Positions 33,794 through 43,654 of a stretch of DNA of 64,000 nt are shown piece by piece; position 1 is the stretch's first letter, and every line of letters begins with the position of its first letter. The stretch covers positions 434,001-498,000 of the forward strand of contig NZ_FWFU01000003.1 in the NCBI RefSeq assembly GCF_900172255.1, given 5' to 3'. Made by a program: the position numbers and the translations under genes. This stretch comes from Roseovarius halotolerans (lineage in GTDB: Bacteria; Pseudomonadota; Alphaproteobacteria; Rhodobacterales; Rhodobacteraceae). The notes under the pieces are model-generated. The model was not told where the DNA came from and made no database searches. It worked only from the letters and a program-made list of their open reading frames with translations.

Positions 33794-36700
33794 GTGGCCG
33801 ACTTCAAGAAGATCCTGATTGCAAACCGTGGCGAAATCGCGATCCGCATCATGCGCGCCGCCAACGAGATGGGTAAACGCACCGTCGCCGTCTTCGCCGA
33901 AGAGGACAAGCTGGGCCTGCATCGCTTCAAGGCCGACGAGGCCTATCGCATCGGCGAGGGGCTCGGCCCCGTCGCCGCCTATCTCGCCATCGACGAGATC
34001 ATCCGCGTCGCCAAGGCCAGCGGCGCCGACGCCATTCATCCCGGCTACGGCCTCCTGTCCGAAAACCCTGATTTCGTCGATGCCTGCGTCGCCAACGGCA
34101 TTACCTTCATCGGCCCGCGCGCCGAAACCATGCGCGCCCTTGGCGACAAGGCCAGCGCGCGCCGCGTCGCCATCGAAGCGGGCGTGCCGGTCATTCCCGC
34201 CACCGACGTACTGGGCGATGACATGGACGCCATCCGCGCCGAGGCCGCCGAGATCGGCTATCCCCTGATGCTCAAGGCATCCTGGGGCGGCGGCGGGCGC
34301 GGCATGCGCCCGATCCAGTCGGACAAGGAACTGGCCGAAAAGGTCATGGAAGGCCGCCGCGAGGCCGAAGCCGCCTTCGGCAACGGCGAGGGCTATCTCG
34401 AAAAGATGATCACCCGCGCCCGCCATGTCGAGGTCCAGATCCTGGGCGACAAGCACGGCCAGATGTATCACCTCTTCGAGCGTGACTGCTCGGTGCAGCG
34501 CCGCAATCAGAAGGTGGTCGAACGCGCCCCCGCGCCGTATCTCACCGACCTGCAGCGCGCCGAGATCTGCGAACTGGGCTACAAGATCTGCAAGCATGTC
34601 GATTACGAATGCGCCGGCACGGTCGAATTCCTGATGGATATGGATACCAGCCAGTTCTACTTCATCGAGGTGAACCCCCGCGTGCAGGTGGAACACACCG
34701 TCACCGAAGAAGTGACCGGCATCGATATCGTCCAGGCCCAGATCCGCATCGCCGAGGGCAAGACCATCGAGGAAGCCACCGGCAAGAGCAGCCAGGACGC
34801 CATCACCCTCAACGGGCACGCGCTCCAGACCCGGATCACCACCGAGGATCCGCAAAACAACTTCATCCCCGATTACGGGCGCATCACCGCTTATCGCTCC
34901 GCCACCGGCATGGGCATCCGGCTCGACGGCGGCACCGCCTATGCGGGCGGCGTGATCACGCGCTATTACGATTCGCTTCTGGTCAAGGTCACGGCCCACG
35001 CCCAGACCCCCGAGGCGGCCATCGCGCGCATGGACCGCGCCCTGCGCGAATTCCGCATCCGGGGTGTGTCGACCAACATCGCCTTCGTCGAGAACCTGCT
35101 CAAGCACCCCACGTTCCTGAGCAACGAATACACCACCACCTTCATCGATCAGACCCCGGATCTCTTCAATTTCAACAAGCGGCGCGACCGGGGCACCAAG
35201 GTGCTGACCTATATCGCCGACATCACCGTGAACGGCCATCCCGAGACCACCGGCCGCGCCAAGCCCGCCGACGCCAAGCCGCCGCGCCCGCCCAAGCCCG
35301 TCGCGGCACCCGCGCCCGGCACCCGCACCCTGCTGGAAAACGAAGGCCCGCGCGCCGTGGCCGATTGGATGCTCGCGCAACAGCGCCTGCTCCTGACCGA
35401 CACCACCATGCGCGACGGGCACCAGAGCCTTCTGGCCACGCGGATGCGCTCGATCGACATGATCAAGGTCGCGCCCAGCTACGCCGCCAACCTGCCGCAG
35501 CTCTTCTCGGTCGAATGCTGGGGTGGGGCGACCTTCGACGTGGCCTATCGCTTCCTTCAGGAATGCCCCTGGCAGCGCCTGCGCGAATTGCGCGCCGCCA
35601 TGCCCAACCTCTTGACGCAGATGCTCCTGCGCGCCTCGAACGGGGTGGGCTATACGAACTACCCCGATAACGTGGTGCAGGAATTCGTGCGCCAGGCCGC
35701 CGAGACCGGCGTCGACGTGTTCCGCGTCTTCGACAGCCTCAACTGGGTGGAAAACATGCGCGTCGCGATGGATGCGGTGATCGACACCGGCAAGATCTGC
35801 GAAGGCACGATCTGCTATACCGGCGACATCCTCGACCCCGACCGTGCCAAGTATGACCTCAAGTATTACGTCTCGATGGCCAAGGAACTCGAATCCGCGG
35901 GCGCCCATATCCTCGGCCTCAAGGACATGGCCGGGCTGCTGAAACCCGCCGCCGCGCGCGTGCTGGTCAAGGCGCTCAAGGACGAGCTCTCGATCCCGGT
36001 GCATTTCCACACCCATGACACCAGCGGCATCGCGGGCGGAACCATCCTGGCTGCCGCCGATGCGGGGGTCGATGCGGTCGACGCGGCGATGGATGCGTTC
36101 TCGGGCGGCACCTCGCAGCCCTGCCTCGGCTCGATCGTCGAAGCCCTGATGCATACCGAGCGCGATACCGAAATCGACATTGAACGCATCCGCGACATCT
36201 CGAACTATTGGGAACAGGTGCGCGCGCAATATGTCGCCTTCGAATCCGGCCTCGCCGCACCCGCCTCCGAAGTCTACCTGCATGAGATGCCCGGCGGCCA
36301 GTTCACCAACCTCAAGGCCCAGGCCCGCTCGATGGGACTCGAGGACAAGTGGCCCGACGTGGCGCGCACCTATGCCGATGTGAACCAGATGTTCGGCGAT
36401 ATCGTCAAGGTCACGCCCAGTTCCAAGGTCGTGGGCGACATGGCGCTGATGATGGTCAGCCAGGGCCTCACCCGCGCCGAGGTCGAAGACCCCGACACCG
36501 ACGTCGCCTTCCCCGATTCCGTGATCGACATGATGCGCGGCAACCTCGGCCAGCCCCCCGGCGGCTTCCCCGAGGGCATCGTCGGCAAGGTGCTCAAGGA
36601 CGAGGCCCCCAACACCGAACGCCCCGGCAAGCACCTCCCGCCGGTCGATCTCGCCGCCGCCCGCGCCGAACTGGTCAAGGAACTCGAAGGCAAGGCCGTC

Positions 36701-37231
36701 GACGACGAGGACCTCAACGGCTATCTCATGTATCCCAAGGTCTTTCTCGATTACATGGGCCGCCACCGCGTCTATGGCCCGGTGCGCACCCTGCCCACCC
36801 GCGCCTTCTTCTACGGGATGGAACCCGGCGAGGAGATCAGCGCCGAGATCGACCCCGGCAAGATCCTCGAGATCCGCCTCCAGACCGTCGGCGAAACCGG
36901 CGAGGACGGCGAGGTCAAGGTGTTCTTCGAACTCAACGGTCAGCCCCGCGTGATCCGCGTCCCCGACCGCAAGGCCAAGGCAGCCACCGCCGCCCGCCCC
37001 AAGGCGGAACAGGGCAATCACGACCATGTCGGCGCGCCCATGCCCGGCGTGGTGGCCAGCGTCACGGTCAGCGTCGGCCAGAAGATCAAGCAGGGCGACA
37101 TGCTCCTGACCATCGAGGCGATGAAGATGGAAACCGGCATTCACGCCGAGCGCGACGCCACCGTCAAGGCGCTGCATGTGCAGCCCGGCGCGCAGATCGA
37201 CGCCAAGGATCTGCTGGTCGAACTGGAATAG
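33794..37231 (+). CDS. pyc: Pyruvate carboxylase
   Basis: Single-chain biotin enzyme making oxaloacetate from pyruvate, bicarbonate and ATP (anaplerosis), 1145 residues, normal length. Domains: biotin carboxylase (about 1-450; KASWGGGGRGMRPIQS, FIEVNPRVQVEHTVTEE), carboxyltransferase (about 530-810; LTDTTMRDGHQSLLATRMRS, metal/carbamyl-Lys region LGLKDMAGLL, HFHTHDTSGIAG), allosteric/linker part, and a C-terminal biotin carrier domain (about 1075-1145; LLTIEAMKMETG with the biotinylated Lys). The start is GTG at 33794, with AGGGGGG 9-12 bases upstream. In roseobacters this is the main anaplerotic route. A ~190-bp AT-richer leader precedes it. Confidence 0.97.
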   Translation: MADFKKILIANRGEIAIRIMRAANEMGKRTVAVFAEEDKLGLHRFKADEAYRIGEGLGPVAAYLAIDEIIRVAKASGADAIHPGYGLLSENPDFVDACVANGITFIGPRAETMRALGDKASARRVAIEAGVPVIPATDVLGDDMDAIRAEAAEIGYPLMLKASWGGGGRGMRPIQSDKELAEKVMEGRREAEAAFGNGEGYLEKMITRARHVEVQILGDKHGQMYHLFERDCSVQRRNQKVVERAPAPYLTDLQRAEICELGYKICKHVDYECAGTVEFLMDMDTSQFYFIEVNPRVQVEHTVTEEVTGIDIVQAQIRIAEGKTIEEATGKSSQDAITLNGHALQTRITTEDPQNNFIPDYGRITAYRSATGMGIRLDGGTAYAGGVITRYYDSLLVKVTAHAQTPEAAIARMDRALREFRIRGVSTNIAFVENLLKHPTFLSNEYTTTFIDQTPDLFNFNKRRDRGTKVLTYIADITVNGHPETTGRAKPADAKPPRPPKPVAAPAPGTRTLLENEGPRAVADWMLAQQRLLLTDTTMRDGHQSLLATRMRSIDMIKVAPSYAANLPQLFSVECWGGATFDVAYRFLQECPWQRLRELRAAMPNLLTQMLLRASNGVGYTNYPDNVVQEFVRQAAETGVDVFRVFDSLNWVENMRVAMDAVIDTGKICEGTICYTGDILDPDRAKYDLKYYVSMAKELESAGAHILGLKDMAGLLKPAAARVLVKALKDELSIPVHFHTHDTSGIAGGTILAAADAGVDAVDAAMDAFSGGTSQPCLGSIVEALMHTERDTEIDIERIRDISNYWEQVRAQYVAFESGLAAPASEVYLHEMPGGQFTNLKAQARSMGLEDKWPDVARTYADVNQMFGDIVKVTPSSKVVGDMALMMVSQGLTRAEVEDPDTDVAFPDSVIDMMRGNLGQPPGGFPEGIVGKVLKDEAPNTERPGKHLPPVDLAAARAELVKELEGKAVDDEDLNGYLMYPKVFLDYMGRHRVYGPVRTLPTRAFFYGMEPGEEISAEIDPGKILEIRLQTVGETGEDGEVKVFFELNGQPRVIRVPDRKAKAATAARPKAEQGNHDHVGAPMPGVVASVTVSVGQKIKQGDMLLTIEAMKMETGIHAERDATVKALHVQPGAQIDAKDLLVELE

Positions 37232-37271
37232 GCCCGCCCACGGGCGGCGCCGCGGGAAAAGGCACGACAGC

Positions 37272-38075
37272 ATGCAAAAGGTGCTCGTCTTCACCGATCT
37301 GCACATCCTGCCCGATGGTGGCACCATCATCGGGCTGGACCCCGCCGCACGCTTTGAACTGGCGATGGACCATGCGCTCGCACATCACCCCGACGCCGCG
37401 CGCATCGTCATCGCGGGTGACCTGACCCATAACGGCGCGCCCGCCGAATATGCCCGCCTGCGCGCGCTTCTGTCAGATTGCCCCCTGCCGGTCAGCCTGA
37501 TGCTGGGCAATCACGACCGGCGCGACGCCTTCAACGCGGCCTTTCCCGACCATCCGCGCATGGCCGAAGGGTTCTGCCAGCAATGGCACGATCTGGGCGA
37601 CCATCGGCTGATCCTTCTCGACACGCTCGACGAACACGCGCCCGACCTCCATAGCGGCTGGCTCTGTCCCGCGCGGCTCGACTGGCTCGATGCGGCGCTC
37701 TCGGGCGCGGCGGGGCGGCATGTGACGATCTTCACCCACCACCCGCCCATCGACACAGGATTCGCCGCGATGGACGACATCGGGCTGCGCAACCGCGACG
37801 CGCTGCTCTCTCGCCTGACCCGTCACGGCACTGTCGCGCAGATCATCAGCGGCCATATCCACCGCGCCATCTCGGGCAGCGCCGCCGGCCTGCCCACCGC
37901 CATTTTCAAAAGCCCCTGCCACCAGATGCCGATGCAGCTCGACTCGCCCGATTGCCACCTTTCCATCGATGAACCGGGCGCTTACGGGCTCCTTTTGATG
38001 ATGAAAACCGGGGTTGTCGTCCATGCTCAGGATGTCGGCCTGCCGCCCGCCGCCTCCCTTCGCTACCCCGACTGA
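37272..38075 (+). CDS. Calcineurin-like metallophosphoesterase
   Basis: A 267-residue phosphoesterase with all five metallophosphoesterase motifs: FTDLHI, IAGDLTHNG, MLGNHDRRDAF, IFTHHPP and ISGHIHRAI. The order and spacing match the CpdA (3',5'-cAMP phosphodiesterase)/GpdQ-like class III PDE group, so a cyclic-nucleotide or glycerophosphodiester substrate is likely but not proven. No signal peptide, so cytosolic. It starts 40 bp after the pyruvate carboxylase stop on the same strand and may be co-transcribed with it. Confidence 0.88.
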   Translation: MQKVLVFTDLHILPDGGTIIGLDPAARFELAMDHALAHHPDAARIVIAGDLTHNGAPAEYARLRALLSDCPLPVSLMLGNHDRRDAFNAAFPDHPRMAEGFCQQWHDLGDHRLILLDTLDEHAPDLHSGWLCPARLDWLDAALSGAAGRHVTIFTHHPPIDTGFAAMDDIGLRNRDALLSRLTRHGTVAQIISGHIHRAISGSAAGLPTAIFKSPCHQMPMQLDSPDCHLSIDEPGAYGLLLMMKTGVVVHAQDVGLPPAASLRYPD

Positions 38076-38225
38076 CACCGGCCGTTCACCGCCCATCATA
38101 CGGCGCCGACCCGGCAAGGCTCCGCCGCCCCGGCGAAATTTCTTGCCCGCTCGCCCACATTTTTCTACCCTTGGTTGACGGCGCGGCGCTTCTGGCCCGC
38201 GCCACCCACAGCCCAAGGCACCGCA

Positions 38226-38360
38226 ATGCCCCGCCTCGAGCATGACGACACACCCCTTCCCACGCGCCCGCGCAAAGGGCGGTCCCTCCTCCTGATCGGA
38301 CTGCTTCTTCTGGGCTCCGCGCTGGTCTATGGCGAAATGGCCATTCGCTTCGCACGCTGA
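38226..38360 (+). CDS. Possible 44-residue single-pass membrane protein
   Basis: A short frame, MPRLEHDDTPLPTRPRKGRS, followed by a strongly hydrophobic helix (LLLIGLLLLGSALVYGEMA) and a basic end (IRFAR). The charged N-terminus, RPRK before the helix (inside) and the single helix are what a small inner-membrane protein should look like. It is the only candidate gene in the 380-bp gap between the phosphoesterase and tRNA-Gly. The rest of the gap holds AT-rich GAAATTT motifs and the tRNA promoter. No strong Shine-Dalgarno was seen (CCCAAGGCACCGCAATG). Confidence 0.45.
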   Translation: MPRLEHDDTPLPTRPRKGRSLLLIGLLLLGSALVYGEMAIRFAR

Positions 38361-38411
38361 CGCCCACGCCCCGGCTTCGGGAATTTTTTCGCCAGCGCCC
38401 GAAATTTGGGC

Positions 38412-38440
38412 TTGCAGGCCGCGCCAAGACTTTATATCTC
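38412..38440 (+). promoter_or_regulatory. Predicted sigma70 promoter of tRNA-Gly
   Basis: A -35 element TTGCAG (38412-38417) and a -10 region TATATCTC (38433-38440) with 15-17 bp spacing lie about 20 bp before the tRNA 5' end. Confidence 0.5.
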
Positions 38441-38457
38441 ACGCCTCACCCAAGGAC

Positions 38458-38532
38458 GCGGGTGTAGCTCAGGGGTAGAGCGTTACCTTGCCAAGGTAAA
38501 TGTCGTGAGTTCGAATCTCATCACCCGCTCCA
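38458..38532 (+). tRNA. tRNA-Gly (anticodon GCC)
   Basis: Cloverleaf with acceptor GCGGGTG/CACCCGC, D-arm with AGCTCAGGGGTAGAGC, anticodon loop TTGCCAA giving GCC, T-arm with GTTCGAATC, and an encoded CCA end (38530-38532). It stands alone between the phosphoesterase region and hisB. Confidence 0.97.
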
Positions 38533-38717
38533 ATTTCTCTCTTCCCCGACCGATCTGACAGCACTGCGCCAACGGCGCCGCCGCTGCCTGTCGCGATCGT
38601 CGCCCCCCTGCCCCTGTTGCAGTCCTGCCCGCTCGCCCGCGCAGCGTCGCGCGCCTCTTGGCGCAGCCCGCCCGCGCGCCTATAAGGACGCGGCACAAGC
38701 ACGAAGGACCAACGATC

Positions 38718-39305
38718 ATGCGCAGCGCGACGATCACCCGCAAGACCGCCGAGACCGATATCAGCGTCACCGTCACCCTTGACGGCACCGGCCGTTATGA
38801 CAACCGCACCGGCGTCGGGTTCTTCGACCACATGCTCGACCAGCTCGCGCGCCACTCGCTGATCGACATGACCATCCGCTGCGACGGCGACACCGGGATC
38901 GACGACCACCACAGCGTCGAGGATGTCGGCATCGCCCTTGGTCAGGCCCTCAGCGAAGCGCTCGGCGACAAGCGCGGCATCCGCCGCTACGGCGATTGCC
39001 TGCTGGCAATGGATGACGCGCTGGTGCGCGCCGCGCTCGACCTGTCGGGGCGCCCCTATCTCGTCTGGAATGTCGACCTGCCCACGCAGAAGATCGGCAG
39101 CTTCGATTGCGAATTGCTCCGCGAATTCTTCCAGGCCTTCAGCACCCATGGCGGCATCACGCTCCATGTCGATGCGCTGCACGGGATCAACAGCCACCAC
39201 ATCGCCGAGGCCGCGTTCAAATCCGTCGCTCGCGCCCTGCGCGCGGCGGTCGAACCCGATCCGCGCATGTCCGACGCCGTGCCCTCGACCAAGGGGGCGC
39301 TGTAA
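38718..39305 (+). CDS. hisB: Imidazoleglycerol-phosphate dehydratase
   Basis: Converts imidazole glycerol phosphate to imidazole acetol phosphate in histidine synthesis. It is 195 residues, the monofunctional form without the phosphatase domain. Metal-binding His clusters are seen: [34 protein letters not shown], and [18 protein letters not shown] at the C-terminus. First gene of the his cluster; hisH starts six bases after its stop. Confidence 0.97.
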   Translation: MRSATITRKTAETDISVTVTLDGTGRYDNRTGVGFFDHMLDQLARHSLIDMTIRCDGDTGIDDHHSVEDVGIALGQALSEALGDKRGIRRYGDCLLAMDDALVRAALDLSGRPYLVWNVDLPTQKIGSFDCELLREFFQAFSTHGGITLHVDALHGINSHHIAEAAFKSVARALRAAVEPDPRMSDAVPSTKGAL

Positions 39306-39310
39306 GCGCC

Positions 39311-39949
39311 ATGACCACCGTCATCATCGACTATGAATCGGGCAACCTCCATTCGGCGGCCAAGGCGTTTCAGCGCATGGCGGGCGAAACCGGCGCGGGC
39401 GAGGTGATCGTCACGTCGGATCCCGAAGTCGTGCGCACCGCCAGCCGCGTGGTCCTGCCCGGCGACGGAGCCTTTCCCGCCTGCCGCGATCAGCTTTACG
39501 ATCACCGCGGCCTGTTCGAGGCGATCGAGGACACCGTGATCGCACGCGGCCAGCCCTTCATGGGCATCTGCATCGGCATGCAGATGCTCGCCACGCGCGG
39601 GCTGGAATACCGGGAAACCGCCGGTTTCGACTGGATCTCCGGCACAGTCGAACGCATCGCGCCGTCCGATCCCGCGCTCAAGGTGCCCCATATGGGCTGG
39701 AACGATCTGGTGATCGACCACCCCCACCCGATCTTCGACGGCATCGCCACCGGCAATCACGCCTATTTCGTGCATTCCTACCATTTCCGGGTCAGCGACC
39801 CCGCGCATCTTCTGGCGCATGTGGATTATGGCGGCGCGATCACCGCCGTCGTCGGGCGTGACAACATGGTCGGCACCCAGTTCCACCCCGAGAAAAGCCA
39901 AGCCACCGGCCTGCGCATGATCGCCAACTTCCTCAACTGGAAGCCCTGA
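39311..39949 (+). CDS. hisH: Imidazole glycerol phosphate synthase, glutaminase subunit
   Basis: Class I glutamine amidotransferase that supplies ammonia to HisF, 212 residues. The nucleophile Cys is in FMGICIGMQMLATRG, and the catalytic His and Glu are in GTQFHPEKSQATGL. VPHMGWND and SGNLHSAAKAFQRMA are HisH-specific. It is coupled to hisB. The partner hisF lies 2.6 kb downstream, with hisA and three non-his genes between. Confidence 0.97.
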   Translation: MTTVIIDYESGNLHSAAKAFQRMAGETGAGEVIVTSDPEVVRTASRVVLPGDGAFPACRDQLYDHRGLFEAIEDTVIARGQPFMGICIGMQMLATRGLEYRETAGFDWISGTVERIAPSDPALKVPHMGWNDLVIDHPHPIFDGIATGNHAYFVHSYHFRVSDPAHLLAHVDYGGAITAVVGRDNMVGTQFHPEKSQATGLRMIANFLNWKP

Positions 39950-40056
39950 TCGCGCCATGCCGACTGTCAGATTGGCTTATCCCGCGCTTTAAGAGAATGA
40001 CACGTTCCGCCCCTAGTCATGGTGACATTGCATACCATGACAGAAGGATTTTGATC

Positions 40057-40734
40057 GTGTCCCATCTTCGCATTGCCCTCAAACCCTTGATCGCGGGCGT
40101 TTTCTGCGCCCTGCCCGCCCTCGCCTCCGCAGCGACCGTGGATTTCGAGGAATTCACCACCTTCCAGCAACTCGGCACCCAGTTCACCTCGCAGGGCCTG
40201 CGCTTTACCGCGACATCGGGCGACATGCTGGCCTATCCCGTCGGTGCGGTTCCCACCGTGCCCGAAAGCGGCTCGACCAGTATCGGCATGAGCAACAACC
40301 CGAACGCGCCCACGCCGGTCAACTCCTCCGTGACCCTCTCGACGCTCGGCGGCGAAGCCTTCGACCTTCTCAGCCTGCGCGCCTCCGAGGGTCGGAACCA
40401 GGGCCGCTTCTTCGCCGATTTCGCTTCGAGCGCACTCGACATCATGGGGACCCGCGCGGATGGCTCGACAGTGTCGCTGAACTTCGCGCTGGACGGCATC
40501 GCCGGGAACAACCCCGCCACCGATTTCGAAACCATCAACTTCCAGGGGTTCACCGGCCTGACAAGCGTCACCATTACCGGGCAAGGCGGAACCCGCGGCG
40601 GCTATGCCTTCGGTTTCGATGATGTGACCTATCAGGTTTCGACCGTGCCGCTGCCTGCCGGGCTGCCGCTGGCCGCCAGCGCCTTTGCGCTGCTCGCCGG
40701 GCTGCGCATGCGGCGCAAGTCGCGCGCCTCCTGA
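40057..40734 (+). CDS. VPLPA-CTERM sorted, exported surface/extracellular protein
   Basis: A 225-residue exported protein. It has an N-terminal signal peptide (LIAGVFCALPALASAA) and a C-terminal sorting signal made of the VPLPAGLPLAASAFALLAGL segment followed by RMRRKS. That is the VPLPA-CTERM pattern recognised by exosortase-type enzymes in Rhodobacteraceae. The mature part is Thr/Ser/Gly-rich beta-type sequence (SVTITGQGGTRGGYAFGFDD). I take the GTG at 40057 as the start, with AGAAGGA eight bases upstream; an ATG further upstream has no RBS. It interrupts the his cluster. Role probably in biofilm or exopolysaccharide matrix, by family analogy. Confidence 0.85.
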   Translation: MSHLRIALKPLIAGVFCALPALASAATVDFEEFTTFQQLGTQFTSQGLRFTATSGDMLAYPVGAVPTVPESGSTSIGMSNNPNAPTPVNSSVTLSTLGGEAFDLLSLRASEGRNQGRFFADFASSALDIMGTRADGSTVSLNFALDGIAGNNPATDFETINFQGFTGLTSVTITGQGGTRGGYAFGFDDVTYQVSTVPLPAGLPLAASAFALLAGLRMRRKSRAS

Positions 40735-40780
40735 CGGGATCGCGCCTCGCGTGGCGGGGGAAACCCCGCCACGCCAACGC

Positions 40781-41170
40781 CTATTGCACGCGCTTCCAGG
40801 TCTGCTTGGCGCAGATCAATCCGCCCGCCACGCAGCCGCGCAGATTGAGCGAATTGCCCTCAAGGTCGATCTTGCCGATATAGATCTTGTCATTCGACGG
40901 GCGCCAGACCTTGCCCTCGTAATGCCCTTCGCCCACCGGCTCCATGTTGCGCACCAGCATCTTGCCGATCGTGTCCGACTGATACTCCCCGCCATCGCGG
41001 AAGGTACGCGCGATCGTGCCACAGATTTTCTGGCCGCAGGGCTGCATCTTCACATGGGCGAACGCCCCGTCATCCACCTCGGTCTGCCAGGTGCCGAGCA
41101 CGGGGTCGGCGGCGGCGATGGCCGCACTGGCCAACAGCGCGGCGGCGGCGACTGCCAGTTGTTTCATCAT
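40781..41170 (-). CDS. DUF2147 family periplasmic protein
   Basis: A 129-residue exported protein. Signal peptide [20 protein letters not shown] is followed by [33 protein letters not shown] and a C-terminal [20 protein letters not shown], the DUF2147 pattern (a small beta barrel, lipocalin-like). The ATG at 41170 follows AGGAGG by six bases. It is convergent with the VPLPA-CTERM gene and divergent from hisA, so it is not part of the his operon. Family function unknown; some members are linked to envelope stress. Confidence 0.87.
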   Translation of the reverse strand: MMKQLAVAAAALLASAAIAAADPVLGTWQTEVDDGAFAHVKMQPCGQKICGTIARTFRDGGEYQSDTIGKMLVRNMEPVGEGHYEGKVWRPSNDKIYIGKIDLEGNSLNLRGCVAGGLICAKQTWKRVQ

Positions 41171-41304
41171 GGAACTCCTCCTCATGTCACGGCCAAAGGC
41201 TGCAACCGTCGCCGGGTCGAATCAAGTCTGACGTCGGGTCGCGTTGCATTTCGCGCGACCGCATGCCAAATGGCGCCCACCGCCAGCTTGCAAGGATGCC
41301 CCCG

Positions 41305-42027
41305 ATGATCCTCTATCCCGCCATCGACCTCAAGGACGGCCAGGCCGTGCGCCTCTTCAAGGGTGAAATGGCGCAAGCCACGGTATTCAACGACGACCCC
41401 GCCGCCCAGGCCGAGGATTTCGTGCGCGCGGGCTGCGAATGGCTGCACCTCGTCGATCTCAACGGCGCCTTCGCCGGCACCCCGGTCAATGCCACCCCCG
41501 TCGAAGCGATCCTCGAACGCTGCAAGGTGCCCGCCCAGCTTGGCGGCGGCATCCGCGACATGGCCACCATCGAACGCTGGCTCTCGAGGGGGCTCGCGCG
41601 GGTGATCCTCGGGACCGTGGCGGTGGAAAACCCCGCCCTCGTGCGCGAGGCCGCGCGCGCCTTCCCCGGCCAGGTGGCCGTGGGCATCGACGCGCGCAAG
41701 GGGCGCGTGGCCACCAAGGGCTGGGCCGAGGAAACCGACGTGCTTGCCACCGATCTCGCCAAATCCTTCGAGGACGCAGGCGTCGCGGCGATCATCTATA
41801 CCGACATCAACCGCGACGGTGCCATGCAAGGTCCGAACGTGGCCGAAACCGCCGCGCTGGCCAATGCCGTGTCGATCCCGGTGATCGCCTCGGGCGGCGT
41901 CAGCTCCATCGCCGACCTCGAAGCCCTCAAGAGCTGCGGCGCACCGCTCAACGGCGCGATCTCGGGGCGCGCGCTCTATGACGGCGCGATCGACCTCGCC
42001 GAGGCGCTCGCGGTGATGCGCGCCTAG
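41305..42027 (+). CDS. hisA: ProFAR isomerase (phosphoribosylformimino-AICAR-P isomerase)
   Basis: TIM-barrel isomerase of histidine synthesis that converts ProFAR to PRFAR, 240 residues. Half-barrel phosphate-binding motifs: [17 protein letters not shown] (catalytic Asp), [31 protein letters not shown] and [17 protein letters not shown]. It overlaps the convergent DUF302 gene by four bases. Confidence 0.97.
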   Translation: MILYPAIDLKDGQAVRLFKGEMAQATVFNDDPAAQAEDFVRAGCEWLHLVDLNGAFAGTPVNATPVEAILERCKVPAQLGGGIRDMATIERWLSRGLARVILGTVAVENPALVREAARAFPGQVAVGIDARKGRVATKGWAEETDVLATDLAKSFEDAGVAAIIYTDINRDGAMQGPNVAETAALANAVSIPVIASGGVSSIADLEALKSCGAPLNGAISGRALYDGAIDLAEALAVMRA

Positions 42028-42479
42028 CGCCCCGCCGCCGCCTCGGTCAGCTTGATCAGCGCCATGCGCATCTTCTGGATATAGGCCGCGTCATCGTCGA
42101 TGCCCTCCAGATCGTCCAGCGTCTCTTCGGGGTCTTCATAGGCCAGCCAGACCTGCCCGTCGCCATCCTCGTAGACCAGCACCTTGAGCGGCAGGAAAAG
42201 CCCCGCCAGCGCATTGGCCTGCATCGGCGGCGTGCCCAGCTTCGGGTTGCCGAAGATCAGCAGCTGCGACGGCGCCAGATCCATATCCACACCGGCGGCA
42301 CCCGCCCCGTGATCGACGCGCGCGAACACCGTCGCGCCCGCGCCCTCGACGGCCTCCACAAGCGCATCCATCGTGGCGCCCACATCGCCGCCCGCCTGCA
42401 TCCGCATGATGTCGTCCTGCGCGGCCGCCGCGCCATGCGCCATCGTCGCAAGCATGATCGCTCCCAGAATCCGTCTCAT
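42024..42479 (-). CDS. DUF302 family periplasmic protein
   Basis: A 151-residue exported protein with a signal peptide ([20 protein letters not shown]). The DUF302 core is present: [57 protein letters not shown]302 proteins are small alpha/beta folds whose role is unsettled; some occur with copper or sulfur genes. It is encoded against the his genes and converges on hisA. Confidence 0.92.
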   Translation of the reverse strand: MRRILGAIMLATMAHGAAAAQDDIMRMQAGGDVGATMDALVEAVEGAGATVFARVDHGAGAAGVDMDLAPSQLLIFGNPKLGTPPMQANALAGLFLPLKVLVYEDGDGQVWLAYEDPEETLDDLEGIDDDAAYIQKMRMALIKLTEAAAGR

Positions 42480-42581
42480 CGCGTGCTCCTTTCACAAGTC
42501 TGAATGTCACGCCCCTATCCTCTGGAAACCCGCGCGCTTTGCCCATAAACAATTCCGTGACAGCAGAAACCCGGACCCGCC

Positions 42582-43346
42582 ATGCTCAAGATCCGCATCA
42601 TCCCCTGCCTCGACGTCGCCGACGGCCGCGTCGTCAAGGGCGTGAACTTCGTCAACCTGCGCGACGCGGGCGACCCGGTGGACGCCGCACGCGCCTATGA
42701 CGCTGCGGGCGCCGACGAACTCTGCTTCCTCGACATCCACGCCACCCACCAGAATCGCGGTGTCATGCTCGACGTGGTCAGCCGCACCGCCGAGCAATGC
42801 TACATCCCCCTCACAGTGGGCGGCGGCGTGCGCAGCACCGAAGACGTGCGCGCCCTTCTGCTGGCCGGCGCCGACAAGGTCAGCTTCAATTCCGCCGCCG
42901 TCGCCGATCCCGACGTGGTGCGCCGCGCCGCCGACCAGTTCGGCAGCCAATGCATCGTCGTCGCCATCGACGCCAAGACGGTCAGCCCCGGCAAATGGGA
43001 AATCTTCACCCATGGCGGGCGCAAACCCACCGGCATCGACGCCGTTGAATTCGCCCGCCTCGTCGAATCGAAAGGCGCGGGCGAGATCCTGCTCACCTCG
43101 ATGGACCGCGACGGCACCCGCGAAGGCTTCAACCTGCCGCTCACCCGCGCCATCAGCGACGCGGTCGACATCCCCGTGATCGCCTCGGGCGGGGTCGGCA
43201 CGCTCGACCACCTCGTCGACGGCGTGACCAAGGGCGGCGCCAGCGCCGTTCTGGCCGCCTCGATCTTCCATTTCGGCACCTTCACCATCCAGCAGGCCAA
43301 GGATCACATGGCCGCCCACGGCATCCCCACAAGGACAGGCGCATGA
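42582..43346 (+). CDS. hisF: Imidazole glycerol phosphate synthase, cyclase subunit
   Basis: TIM-barrel cyclase that joins ammonia from HisH with PRFAR to give IGP and AICAR, 254 residues. Motifs: [20 protein letters not shown] (catalytic Asp), [34 protein letters not shown] (second Asp), [17 protein letters not shown]. Its stop overlaps the start of hisE, and hisE overlaps the next gene, a tightly coupled trio. Confidence 0.97.
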   Translation: MLKIRIIPCLDVADGRVVKGVNFVNLRDAGDPVDAARAYDAAGADELCFLDIHATHQNRGVMLDVVSRTAEQCYIPLTVGGGVRSTEDVRALLLAGADKVSFNSAAVADPDVVRRAADQFGSQCIVVAIDAKTVSPGKWEIFTHGGRKPTGIDAVEFARLVESKGAGEILLTSMDRDGTREGFNLPLTRAISDAVDIPVIASGGVGTLDHLVDGVTKGGASAVLAASIFHFGTFTIQQAKDHMAAHGIPTRTGA

Positions 43347-43654
43347 CCCTCGAAGAGCTTGAACAGATCGTCGCCACCCGCGCCAGCGCCCCCCCCGACG
43401 AAAGCTGGACCGCCCAGCTTCTCGCGCGCGGCCCCGAATACGCCGCCCGCAAATTCGGCGAAGAGGCCGTCGAGGCGGTGATCGAAGCCGTGCGCAACGA
43501 CCCAAGCAGCCTCACATCCGAGGCCGCCGACGTGCTTTACCACCTCCTGGTCATGCTGCGCGCGCGCGACGTGACGCTCGCGGATGTGATGGAGGAACTC
43601 GCCCGCCGCCAATCCCGCACGGGCCTTCAGGAAAAGGCATCCCGCCCCCGATGA
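43343..43654 (+). CDS. hisE: Phosphoribosyl-ATP pyrophosphatase
   Basis: Hydrolyses PR-ATP to PR-AMP, step 2 of histidine synthesis, 103 residues, stand-alone form. The MazG-like motif is complete: [14 protein letters not shown], then [15 protein letters not shown] (Glu/Asp metal ligands). It overlaps hisF by four bases and the next gene by four bases. The step-3 enzyme HisI is not in the window. Confidence 0.96.
   Translation: MTLEELEQIVATRASAPPDESWTAQLLARGPEYAARKFGEEAVEAVIEAVRNDPSSLTSEAADVLYHLLVMLRARDVTLADVMEELARRQSRTGLQEKASRPR

Noticed and set aside
33518..37330. A 1270-residue open frame on the minus strand.
   Set aside because: It is the antisense shadow of pyruvate carboxylase. Its translation is rich in Ala/Gly/His/Asp without domains, as expected from GC-rich codons read backwards.
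38380..38412. A terminator after the 44-residue frame (CCCG-GCTT-CGGG then AATTTTTT).
   Set aside because: The stem is only about four base pairs, too short to be called, though the T-run is suggestive.
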